In this document: piece after piece, positions 22,467 to 32,814 of the stretch
Position numbering within the stretch: the stretch's first letter is position 1
Layout: each line of letters begins with the position of its first letter
From: Adenophora triphylla var. japonica
Lineage: Eukaryota; Streptophyta; Magnoliopsida; Asterales; Campanulaceae
Direction of reading: 5' to 3'
Assembly (NCBI GenBank): GCA_022495995.1
Contig: JAFEMH010000340.1
Coordinates: 483,501-547,500, forward strand
DNA length: 64,000 nt
Made by a program: the position numbers and the translations under genes
The notes under the pieces: model-generated
Database searches by the model: none
Told to the model about the DNA's origin: nothing
The model's input: only the letters and a program-made list of their open reading frames with translations

Positions 22467-23001
22467 TGTTGTGAATATAGCCCTCCACCACCAAGCAAAC
22501 CTACAAGAACGATTAGAGCACACAAAACCAAGCATAAGAAATAAATCACAAAGAAGAACACATAAATTGTTAACCCAGTTCACCAATTTGATTGGCTATG
22601 TCTAGGGGCACTACCAAGCCAGGATCTTGCACTATAATATGTGTTATGTTGTTACAATGAGTTTTGGGGCGGAACTTTACTTATATATGACCTAGGTAAA
22701 CAAACCAAACCCTAGACAAACAAGGAATTCCGGACTGCTGAAATGGGCCCAGCGCGGCCGCCCTCCTCAGAAGCGCGGTCGCGCTACCATCCAGAAACTC
22801 CAACGCCTTTGAACAATTCCCCAGCGCGGTCGCCCTCAGCCAAGCACGGTCGCCCTCAAAGAATTTCCCCCGAGCATCAGTTACGGTCCAAGAGCGTGTT
22901 CGCGCACATCACCTGCGCGGCCGCTCTTGACTCCAGCAAATCCAGACGAATTTCTTCCCCCTTGCTTCGATGTCTAACCCGGTTGGTCCTCTATCCCAAC
23001 A
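22467..23001 (-). repeat. 5' LTR of the Copia element (right copy)
   Basis: 535 bp. On the minus strand it starts TGTTGGGATAGAGG and ends ATATTCACAACA. Same palindrome pairs as the left copy; differences are scattered single bases, so moderate age. Confidence 0.94.
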
Positions 23002-24277
23002 CGACCAGCGGTCCCGACTAGTTCCTTCACCCCATGCTTGAGCTAGCACCTCCGTAAACTCTACACCGATATAAGATACCTCACGAGAGGCCCCTTCGAA
23101 AAGATAAGTATCCTGCTGCTGACCAAACTGACGGAGCACCCGCTTGGGAAAATAAAAGGAGGAATCTCGCAAACCCGGGAGAACGACCCTGTCAAAACCC
23201 TTGGTATTGGCAACATACTTGTTCAATCTCCAATAAGGTGGACACCAAATGATATCAGCACTCGCAGTCTTTGCAATCTGCTTGACCCACTCATCCACCG
23301 AGAGAGCCTTGATCAACAACTTCCTCATATGGTATGTGAATGGGGAATACTCCAACGGAGGACCTACCAACTTGAGATGTTCCCTAAGACAAATAGTCAA
23401 CAAAAGAGGACTCCCTTGAGTCATGGCATCGGTCTTATGCAACTCATCAAGACCATGTAGGGTTTCACCCAAGATTAGCGGAATGATGTTCCTAGAACGT
23501 TTCCTAGCTTCTGAACGATTTTCACCAATTGGGAGTCAACCAAGCCATCCCTGCATACGAACAAAACATCTTCGAAAATAGAAAGGGCCAGAAAGTTCAG
23601 TTTGTAAACATGAAAGGCATCATCATCTGAATCTCCGCTGAAGCACTCAGGAAAAGAAGAACAATCTACCCACCTGCGGTGGACCAACTCATATCAAGTA
23701 TCAAGGGGGATCCCTATCAATTCATTCAAAGCCTCTGAATGATTCCTATTGTATTTAGGAACAGCAATCTCACCGGTCAACGGCATATCCAAGATAAGGG
23801 CAAATTCCTCAACAGTAGGCACCATCTCATTAAGAGAAAAATTAAAGAGATGAACAGAAGGATCCCAAAATTGAGCAGCACCCTGCAAAATATTCCAATC
23901 CGGTTGGAGGTTCTTCAAGGTGAAAAGGATTCTCAATCCGAATTCTGCTATAAACTTATTGAGAGATCGATTGCGAAACGACCTCACAAAATCCCTTGAT
24001 GCTTGTTTGAATGCTTCAACTACGTCAGACGGCAAAGAAAAATCATCAAAAATCAAGGACGTTGGGACGATCTCCTTGGAAGCTATGGATCACAGGGTTG
24101 GAAAAGAAGACAAGAATTCGACCCTAACATAATATCTCTAGAGTTTAAAGGGCTGGGATAAGTTATCTGGCCGGACTACGAGGTGTTTTTATAGGGAAAA
24201 CTGACAAAATCCTGTTTGAAGAAGGAAAGGAATTCTGCCTGGGTAGCGTGTTTCGCGCGAGATGCCTTGTCCCGTGC

Positions 24278-25890
24278 TGTAAGTACCCAAATCTGGCTCA
24301 TGCCTTCCGGTTAATTTTCCGACAATTTCGGTAAGTTTTCCGGTAATTCCCTGCATTCTTTTCCCAAATGGCTCCGAAACATTCCGGAACTGTTTTTTAT
24401 TAAATAAGGGTTGAAGAGGATCCTTCCTAATTAAGAAACACGTTTTTCTTAATTAGGAAGGAGGGTTCTAGAATTTGCCACCTTGCATGGTTCTAGAATG
24501 CTGAGTCATTCAGGATAAGCCCGCACGGCTTCATTAGCTCGCTGCTCCTGGCCGCACGGCTTCATTCACCTTATCCAGATTACCTATAAATAGAGGCCTC
24601 CTCTACCCATTTCAAGACACAACATTACCACCCCAAAAACAATACACCCACAATCGGGTCACTCCCAAGACGTGAAGAATATTGGTGAAGGCTCAAGAAG
24701 GTGAAGAAGAAGCTAAAGAAGCCATCTCCCTCCTCCTTGAAGACCCAAGACCAACCTCTCCTCCTAGCTCCGTCCGAAGAAACAAAGGAAGCCATTGGTA
24801 ACCTCGCACGCCCTAACCTTGCATTTTAATTAATATACTTGCTCATTGCATTCATATATCTTGCTTGGGACTTGGCATTCATAGTTAAAGATCATATCTT
24901 TATCATCCCCTTCCCCTTTTGCATGCATTAAGACATCATTTGTCATAAAAATGTAGTCTTTTTCATAAAGGTGCATCCTTTGCACCTAAAACCCCCATTT
25001 TTTAATAAAAATGTCATCTTTATGCATCATTTGCATATAAAAATCCAATCTTTTCAATAAAAATGTATCCTTTGCATTCAAAACCCTTTTTCATGCATCA
25101 CTTGCATAAAAATCCTATCTTTATGCATCACTTGCATAAAGATCATGTCTTTCAATCAAAAAGCATCATTTGCTAAAACCAAAAATGTCATCTTTTCATT
25201 AAAGAGTCATTTTTCATCATGCATTTCCCCTTTCCCCCAACCTTGGAACGGACCGGTGTAAAAGATCCTATCTTTACATCGTTCCTTCCATTAAAGGTTC
25301 ACGATTTCTTTGGAAAGGGATAACCTTGAACCCTATATCTCCGATTATCGCTTAAGAAAGAGTATGAAGCCTCTATACGAGCTCGACCGTCTTAAAGCGT
25401 AGGATTGATGGGCTAAGGACCCTCCTTTTCTAAAGAACCTCATCTTTGACCAAAAGAGAGTCATTCTCTCGATCACGCAAGTCCCGAGGGTCCCGAGGTT
25501 AAAATGCGATGATCACAAGTCATAAGATGAGGACGGGATCATAATCCCAAATACATAAAATTCCAAGGAATCCCGAGCGACAGCCAACAAATGGTTTGTA
25601 CGTCCGGAAGACAACTTAGGACATTCCCCCCCCTTTTTCTCAAACACATGCACACAAGAAAGCATGCAAGCAAGCACGATTACTGAAATCTTGGGAGACT
25701 TGCTCCGGCAAGGCACTTTGGGTGAACGCCAAACGTTCTTCCCAAGGGGTAACTTAACCTCCGAACCCAAGTAAAAACCTTTTTTTCAAAGTTTTGAGGT
25801 AATCAAAATGGCGTGGCGACTCCGTTTTTTCAAATAACTCGGATGTCTTCAAACTCGCGTGAATCCACAAAATTTGGGCACACATTCACA
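24278..25890 (+). repeat. 5' LTR of element B
   Basis: Starts TGTAAGTACCCAAATCTGG and ends CACACATTCACA. TATA box TATAAATAG at 24585-24593, after a pair of CCGCACGGCTTCATT repeats. Downstream is a run of ATGCATCATTTGCATAAA-like phrases (24900-25220). Nearly identical to the right copy apart from one divergent patch around 24345-24380. Confidence 0.95.
24900..25220 (+). repeat. Diverged short repeats in LTR B (CATCTTT / TTTGCAT phrases)
   Basis: Irregular units of roughly 20-30 bp built from TAAAAATGTCATCTTT and TATGCATCATTTGCAT. They lie downstream of the TATA box, in the transcribed part of the LTR. The right LTR has the same at about 35830-36140. Confidence 0.6.
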
Positions 25891-25893
25891 GTT

Positions 25894-25912
25894 TGGCGAC
25901 TCCGCTGGGGAC
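25894..25912 (+). other. Element B primer binding site
   Basis: TGGCGACTCCGCTGGGGAC, three bases after the LTR end. This is the Tat/Ogre-type site, taken to pair with an arginine tRNA. Confidence 0.9.
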
Positions 25913-27446
25913 CATCCCAAAGGAGAAAAGCTTTTATTTTTCAAAACAAAAAATCGATACCCGGTATATAGGTGGAAACCACTTGCCTTTCCTGTACACT
26001 CTCTGATGTGGGAGTTGGGATAACCGGTGGTTTAACAATCCCACGTATCGGTATCACTTTTTCGAAAAAAAATAGAAAGAAAGCTTTTCCCTTTGAGTGG
26101 GTTAGACTCCCGTCGCCGATTTCATTAATCATGCTTGCTTTCTTTACCTTGCATTGCATCATTTGCATCTTGGAATCTGTGCATACTTTGAACGGGAAAC
26201 AACACGAAAAATCGCAAAGGAGTGGAACCTGGAAAATTGATCCATGCAGTCGTACGGCTAATCCTCATAGGATTCTGACCATACGACCTCAGTGGCAATT
26301 CCACCAGGAAAAATCATGGTTAATCTGCGCCCTAGCAGCTTGGGGCTACTCGGCTCCATGACCGATCGGGGCTCCTTAAAATTTACGTGCTTATGTGTTG
26401 CATTCTCCCCGTCCCGAAAATCATTCCTTTAAAACACATTTCTGAAAATCTCTGTTTTAACTCAAAAAGGAACATTTTTAGGAGACCACACACTACGCGC
26501 ACCTGATATATCATGTACACTTTTGCACGCACGTCCTTCAAACCCGAGGGTGGTTCCAGCTGCAGTCACGGACAGCCTTACGATGCTCCCGGGCGCGCAC
26601 GGAATCATCCCAACCTCCCCATGGCAGCCGGTGTCGACCAATGCACACCCGTGTCACACGTTTCAAAACCGTGACTTTTTGGTTGGTTTTTGGTCTAGTC
26701 CGTGTCATATAGCCCAGTTGCATACCCTCGTAAAGGTCAAGCCTTAGTTCATAACGGAAGAGGAACTCTGCCAAAATTCCGACAAGGAAAAATTGGCGAG
26801 ATCTTGACTCCGACATTGACTTTGACCTTGACCTGCACGGAATGCGTAAGAATCGAGACCGAGTCTTTGCCAACAAATCAAAAGATCTTTCGCTCAAGTG
26901 AAGTTCTGCCAAAATTCCGACAAGGAAAAATTGGCAAGATCTTGACCCGGCATTGACTTTGATTCTGACTCATGCCCGGCGTATGCAACGAAGTTTAATG
27001 TGACACTGTGTCATTCGGCTTTTGCCGCCCGACCCATGCCTATTATCTTCTCGGACATTACCGAAAGTCAAAACGTCATTCGCTCAAGCGAAATTCTGCC
27101 GAAATTCTATCAAGGCAGAAAGACGAGACTTTCCCGGTATTGCCTTGACTATAATCCGCATCGCTAGTGCGTTGAAAGTTCCTATGACCTGCTAGACCCG
27201 TTAGGAGCGTTCTTTACTCTCAGTCGGTGGGATCCGCGTGCCCTATAGGACCCTCGCCCGGGGCTGTCCACCCTGGGAGGTCGAAATACAGGTGGAATAC
27301 GAGGGGCTTATAGACGTAGTGACGGAACCCACTGATCCAGGATCTAGAGTAGTTGCGAAAAAGAAGGGCAAACCCCCTTTTCCAACCAAATAGGAATAAA
27401 TAAAAGACATTGTTTTAAGTAAACTTGAACAATTAACGGAATCATA
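25913..27446 (+). other. Non-coding leader of element B
   Basis: No gene seen. It contains diverged copies of a GCCAAAATTCCGACAAGG phrase at about 26770, 26909 and 27097, each followed by TTGAC-rich text. The part around 27220-27370 resembles element D at about 52390-52550 in reverse, so the leader is shared by both families. Confidence 0.6.
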
Positions 27447-28015
27447 ATTGCATTTTCCTATCTCTGATATCCCTAATCGAGACCTCCTCGGTCCGATTTC
27501 CGATTTTTCTGTCTCGACCTTTCATGGTCAAATCCCTAATCGAGACCTCCTCGGTCTGATCTCCGATTTTTTCCTATCTCTGATATCCCTAATCGAGACC
27601 TCCTCGGTCCGATTTCCGATTTTTCTGTCTCGACCTTTCATGGTCAAATCCCTAATCGAGACCTCCTCGGTCCGATCTCCGATTTTTTCCTATCTCTGAT
27701 ATCCCTAATCAAGACCTCCTCGGTCCGATTTCCGATTTCCCTGTCTCGACCTTTCATGGTCATATCCCTAATCGAGACCTCCTAGGTCCGATTTCCGATT
27801 TCCCTGTCTCGACCTTTCATGGTCATATCCCTAATCGAGACCTCCTCGGTCCGATTCCCGATCTTCCATCTCCCGACCTTTCATGGTCAAATCCCTAATC
27901 GAGACCTCCTCGGTTCGATCTTCGATTTTTCATCTCTCCCTCTTTCGCGGTCAAATTCCTAGTCGAGACCTCCTCGGTCCGATCTTCAATTCCAATCTTG
28001 ACCTTTCAAGGTCTC
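27447..28015 (+). repeat. 63-bp tandem array in the leader of element B
   Basis: About nine units containing CCTAATCGAGACCTCCTCGG then TCCGATTTCCGAT and CGACCTTTCATGGTCA. Each unit holds two GACC...GGTC hairpins. The larger array in D (50440-52290) has the same GACC...GGTC hairpins in reverse. Confidence 0.9.
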
Positions 28016-28301
28016 ATCTTTTCTGATCAATTAGGATTAGGAAAAAATGTGTTTTGAGCAAAGTTTAAGCGATAAGTGCATGTTACTTGAGCCTTTAGCC
28101 TAAACACTTACCTCTGAGTCTAAATCTTACCTACCTTCGAGCCTAAACATTACCTATCCCCGAGTCTAAACTTTGCCTATCCTTTTCCCGCAGCGAGAAA
28201 GAAGTGGGCGAGAATACCGGGTCACCAGCTTTTCAGTGCAAAAAACCTTAGGTTCAGATAGTTCGGCAGAATCGTTAGTTTTGTCAGCCCAGAGAGTCAG
28301 A

Positions 28302-29718
28302 ATGACAGATTTGACAGAAAACAGTGAGGGTGCAGGAAATCAGATGGTTAGGAAGGAAGAGTTAGTCCTGGCTTTGGAAAATGCCCAGAAGGTTCATGAA
28401 GAGCAGCTGTCATTGCTTATCGGTGCTCTTCGCCGCAATGGAGTCCAAGTAACAAATGAGTCCAACGGTTCCCTGGTAGTGGTCGAAGATGAGACTCCAG
28501 AAGTAGCCATCTCAGCTCCCCCAGCCTATAACCAATACCTTCCTCCATCCACATATGATCCCTTGCCAAGGACCACTTCTCCTCAGTCCTTTCTAACATC
28601 CCAGCTCATCAGGGCTCCATCGCCCTCAGCTCCTCAGAACGGATTGGGCTTTACCCCACCTGTCTCTCAGTTTCAACAATACCTGCCAGTTTATGCTCCA
28701 GCCTCACATAATCAGTTTGAGATATGTGGCTATGTTCTGAAGCCCCTATACTCGCCTGAATGCGATCATGAGTTGCCAAAGGATGATCCGAGTTTTCAGC
28801 TGTCACCTACCGGACTTAATGAATTCAGCCGTCGGTTTGCTACTACAAGTCATTGCCGCTTCCGGTAACCCGAGAGTCCCCGTTGACCCCCATGTGGTAA
28901 TATTGATGGAACAAGTGAAACAGATGCAAGAGAAGCTTGACCTCATGATGAGTATCAATACTCCCTTGACCCAAGATGTCGGACCAGGCAAGGAAATGAC
29001 TCCACCGAGCATAACCCAATGCCACCAGTACCAAGCAGCAACCGTACCTGGCTCAGCACCAGTCCCTCACAAAGGAAAGAATGTCGTAGCTTCCTTCAGC
29101 CAAATCCAACAGTGGAACCAATTGGACGATGGGAATCCGAGTTTTGAGAACAACAAGGTCTCCCAAAAACCTCGCTCCTTTCACTTTGACGATGCAGAGA
29201 TGCCTTTAAGCAAGATTCTGGAAGAGCTAATGAAAGAAAAACTCATAAAGCCACTGGAAAATTGGAAGCCCAGGAACCCCAGTGTTCGGTTGGATGAGTC
29301 CAAGTATTGTCTTTTCCATCAATACCATGGGCACAACATTGACAATTGCACCTCTTTGAAGTATGAGATCCAGAAGTTGATAGAAGATGGGAAGTTTGAG
29401 AACCTCCATGGGCCAAAAACAGAAAGTTACGGTAAGAGGTCAGTTCAAGAAGAGCAAGGTCAGAAACGTCAGCCTGATGATTTTGGGATGCCTATGAGCA
29501 AAGTTTTCGATGATTTGGTGAAACGAAGCCTTCTCACACCTCTCGAGAATTATAAGCCAAGAAATCCAAGTAGAGTTGACAGACCAAGTTACGTGAGTAC
29601 CACAAGCATTATGGTCATGCGACAGAGACAAGTGTGTGGATCTGAAGAAGGAAATTCGGTGGGCGATCTACGAAGGAAAGCTCAAGTTACCTCGGGCAGC
29701 CCAACCCACGAAGAGTAG
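28302..29718 (+). pseudogene. Degenerate gag of element B
   Basis: ATG at 28302, open to 28866; the related text then continues in another frame to a stop at 29716-29718, so a frameshift lies near 28810-28860. The N-part is helical and acidic (EELVLALENAQKVHEEQLSL), then Pro/Ser-rich. The C-part has a module MPLSKILEELMKEKLIKPLE with YCLFHQYHGHNIDNC and LKYEIQKLIEDGKF, a Tat/Ogre-type CX2H...H...C zinc-binding region. A second copy, MPMSKVFDDLVKRSLLTPLE, follows; its zinc part is broken by indels around 29590-29640. The large capsid domain of normal gag is missing. Gag in relatives packages RNA. This copy may be inactive. Confidence 0.75.
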
Positions 29719-30282
29719 CTAGACTAGGGTCTACCTATCCTTAAGTATAAAAAAAAAAAAAAAAAGAAAATAGTCTCTACGAGTCAACTTTCGTAGGTCC
29801 TAGTATTTTTTCCTTTCAATCAAGTCCTCCACGGACATTGTATTTAATCTTCAATTTTCTATAAAAGAGTCTTCTTCTTTTCTTGCTAGACTTAAGACAT
29901 TATTTGCACACCTACATTACATTTAATGAAATGGTTTTATTTTATATGATCACTTGCATTGCTCAACAAATAATCTCTTGAAATAATTAACATTCTGATT
30001 AATCGGTGTGAGAAAGTCAACTAATGCCATCAAGCCATACACTTTCTTCACCCCACAAAAGGCCTTCATCAAAGCCATACACTTTCCCAAACCATGTCCT
30101 CCCCATCACCTTGACCAAGTCAACGACGGCGGCAACATCAAGGGACAACAAAAGGCCACTCAGCTTCGAAAGATTGACCCCATGTCGACAACAACCAAAG
30201 AGCTTGCCTTAGACCTCAAGGATATCAAGAATGTTCAAGCAGGGGCTCGCCTTGGCCCTCAGGTGCTTCAAAAAAAAATGTA
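29719..30282 (+). other. Spacer after gag in element B
   Basis: No gene. An A run at 29751-29765. From 29780 to 30250 it aligns by eye with element D 49560-49080 in reverse, including CACTTGCATTGCTCAACA and ACCTTGACCAAGTCAACGAC. This conservation in non-coding DNA of two families is notable. Confidence 0.6.
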
Positions 30283-30585
30283 GTGCCAAAAGAGTAATAC
30301 CCAGCTAGGCTGAAAATCCCAAAAAAAGGGCAGTCTAGGCAAAAAACAGGGTTGCACATAAAAAAAAAAAAAGGAAGGAAGGAAAAAATCTTAGTGCAAA
30401 AAGAGTAATACCCAGCTAGGCTGAAAATCCCAAAAAAAGGGCAGTCTAGGCAAAAAACAGGGTTGCACATAAAAAAAAAAAAGGAAGGAAAAAATCTTAG
30501 TGCAAAAAGAGTAATGCCCAGCTAGGCTGAAAATCCCAAAAAAAGGGCGGTCTAGGCAAAAAACAGGGTTGCACATAAAAATAAA
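30283..30585 (+). repeat. Three-copy direct repeat of about 110 bp in element B
   Basis: Copies begin at about 30283, 30391 and 30502. Each contains AGAGTAATACCCAGCTAGGC (or ATGCCC), TGAAAATCCCAAAAAAAGGG and CAGGGTTGCACATAAAA. A-rich linkers vary in length. Confidence 0.88.
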
Positions 30586-30907
30586 AGAAAAAAATGAGGC
30601 CAAGGACCCAGCACCGCCCATCAAAAGCTTGACGGACAGGCAAAATCAAAGCTCAGAGAATGAAAGTTGTCGATAATAATGGGGTGGTCGAAGCAAAGCC
30701 AGAAGCATTTCATAAGCCTGTAGGCACGTGCAAACCCTTTCTCCCCCAATGAAAGAGGAAGCAATCAGAAGCAGTCGTCCAAGAATGACTTGGCCAAGGA
30801 ATCATCCCGAGGCCCACGCCTCATCATCCAATCTTCTCATCCAAACCTTTCCACTAAAGGAACCACAAATCCCATTTCCCAAAGCCAAACACAATCCGGC
30901 CAAGGCC

Positions 30908-30955
30908 GAACTACGGCGACCTGAGCTCCTCACAATGAGGGGAACGTAGGCAACC
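30908..30955 (+). other. GAACTACGGCGACCTGAG stem motif in element B
   Basis: CTACG pairs with CGTAG and inside it CCTCA pairs with TGAGG across CAA. It matches D at 48551-48593 (reverse) and Athila at 13596. Confidence 0.65.
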
Positions 30956-32297
30956 AGAAATGGTCCGGTCATAAACATATCCAAATCCCAGAAAATCCGG
31001 TCCCATCGAATGACCTTTCCCATAAAACCATTCAAGTTCCCGAAAATTCGGTCTCATCAGTGACCTCTCCCATAGACATATTCAAATCCCAGAAAACCCG
31101 GTCTCATCAATGACCTCCCTATACACAAACCTTTCTTTCACACCAAGCCAACCTTGATCCTCGACACTGGTTGACTTTCTCCTCATGATTAATCAGAATG
31201 TTTGTTCATATCGAGATTAATGGTTGAATAACCCGAACATCAACAAAGGGTTTTAAGCAATCTTGTGATCATTGTAAATAAAACAAGTTTTCAGATGTCT
31301 TGACAAGTCTTCCTTTTCTACATCTTAGGAAAAATAGTGCTAAACACTGATTTTCTGTCAGCAGGGGCTTCCATACACTTTTACAAACCTTTCTACGCTT
31401 ATGCTCTCTCAAACGAGTCAAACCCAAAGCGAGTTTTTGTGCCTACATTGAATAAGGCCATCAAAATAACACAAAATCGGGACCTGTTCCCACCTTTTGA
31501 AAAATATGCCCCTGCATGTATAAATTCTTTTCTTTCACATCTTCTTAAGGTTGACTGATTGACTAAAAAAAAAAAAAGGGGATAGGTTTCCCTCTTCTGC
31601 TACAATTCGCATTAGGGCTGCCTTGACACTCTTCGAGTTTGGGGCTTTGCCAAGCTATTTCCTTAGACCGGGGCTTCGATAAGTTGCATCCATCCCTAGA
31701 AGAGAGGTTTGGTCACTTCAACATCTGCTTTGGTTGTAAAAGCCTGTCAGCATCAGCTTCAAATGCCAGAATGTGAGAAAGGAACATTCATCGAGACTCG
31801 AGGTTTAAACCCGGTCTCGGCCAAGAGGGAAATCCGGTCACGTTGACAACATCTCCAGCAACAACTTGATTCGATCCGCGCCCAAGGGATACAACCCCAC
31901 TGTTTGAAACCCGTCTTAAACAATTTCCAAACACATTCCATATGTACATCCAGACCCAGTTCCTACCATGTTTCCAAGAAAAAAATCACCCCTAGGCTCA
32001 AGTAACGTGCCAATTGCTAATGATAACATTTTCTCCTAAAAAGTGCCTCCGTTACTTCCGTTATAACGAGATAACACCAGGCGACAGTTTCCTAATTGTC
32101 AAAAAAAATAAAAATAAAAAATCCAACTCTAGCTACCTCTATCACAGATTGAGAAGTATGCTCAAGTTTGTCCAGCTATAGCTACCTCTATCTACTCGAT
32201 AGTGACGTAAGCTTTAGCTTCCTCAGGTGACAACCTCCATTAATTGTCAAAACCTCAAGGATCCTAGACATCGTTCCTAACTGTCTAGATGAAGCTT

Positions 32298-32340
32298 GAA
32301 CTACGGCATGGCTTGATTCCTCCGGGGTACGTAGGTAGCC
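32298..32340 (+). other. GAACTACG...CGTAGG stem motif, element B copy 1
   Basis: GAACTACGGCATGGCTTGAT starts the motif and TACGTAGGTAGCC ends it. A GACCACATTGGTC hairpin follows at about 32365. Inner pair ATTCC with GGGGT keeps wobble pairing. Confidence 0.7.
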
Positions 32341-32814
32341 TTTCATAAAAGGTCCAGCCATCCGACCACATTGGTCACCTTTTCCTTTCTCCATTCTCCA
32401 ATGGTGCATAAGCTTTTCATAAAAGTCTAACTATCTGACCACATTGGTCACCCCCCTTTTATTTGTCATATTCCTAATAGGATCGGCCGTTTAACCTCCT
32501 AGGTCACCCCGTTTCCATCCTTATAGTAAGGGACCAGCATCTCTTTGCAATTTTGCCCCTGAGGCTCAATTTTACAATTTTGTCCCCCGTAGGCCTGTTT
32601 TACCCTTTATGCCCCTGGCATTTCCAATCATATCAATCAAATTTTTCCCTCCAGTGCCCCCGAGGCTTATTTTACAAATTTATCCCCTGTGGATCATTTT
32701 ATTTGCCTTTGGCATTTTTAATTCACTTCTTTTACAAAATTATCGGGTACATCCCACTTTTTTTACAAAAATCATTGAGTCCTTCTTACTTCTTTACAAA
32801 ATGCATTCTCTCTC

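Larger units (their letters stand above)
5757..23001 (-). mobile_element. Tork-like Ty1/Copia LTR retrotransposon with nested Athila
   Basis: Two 535-bp LTRs (5757-6291 and 22467-23001) flank a minus-strand Copia polyprotein. The primer site complementary to initiator methionine tRNA lies next to the right LTR and a GGTGGGAGAT purine tract next to the left LTR, fixing the orientation. Flanks TGACC (5752-5756) and CGACC (23002-23006) look like a 5-bp target duplication with one transition. The element landed inside the DUF7745 coding frame. It was later split by the Athila element at 6477-18599; without that insert it is about 5.1 kb, normal for Copia. The lineage is judged from integrase and reverse transcriptase motifs similar to Tnt1/Tork. 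Confidence 0.93.
5341..24086 (-). pseudogene. DUF7745-type antisense gene, split by a Copia insertion
   Basis: Minus-strand gene in two blocks, 24086-23002 and 5756-5341, whose frame reads straight across the Copia insertion site. Early residues show WDPSVHLFNFSLNEMVPTVEEF, typical of the DUF7745 family found in plant transposon-like ORFs, and later LPGLRDSSFYFPKRVLRQFG. The C-terminus carries a basic KGPKRKRDRDD stretch that may be a nuclear localisation signal. Defects: an ATA where a start ATG would be expected (24086), stops at 23694 and 5503, a frameshift near 23510, and the 17-kb insertion. It lies just downstream, on the same strand, of the PMD pseudogene at 37166-39418 once element B is subtracted. 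The molecular function of DUF7745 is unknown to me. Confidence 0.75.
30586..32814 (+). other. Non-coding spacer of element B between two repeats
   Basis: No supported gene. Holds a GGCGACCTGAG-type stem motif at 30908-30955 and a GGCTTGATTCC-type one at 32298-32340. The part 31270-31720 matches elements A and D. Near 32110-32230 an AGCTACCTCTATC phrase occurs twice. From 32400 to 32800 there are short CCCC(T/G)GAGG and TTTTACAAAATT phrases. Confidence 0.6.
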
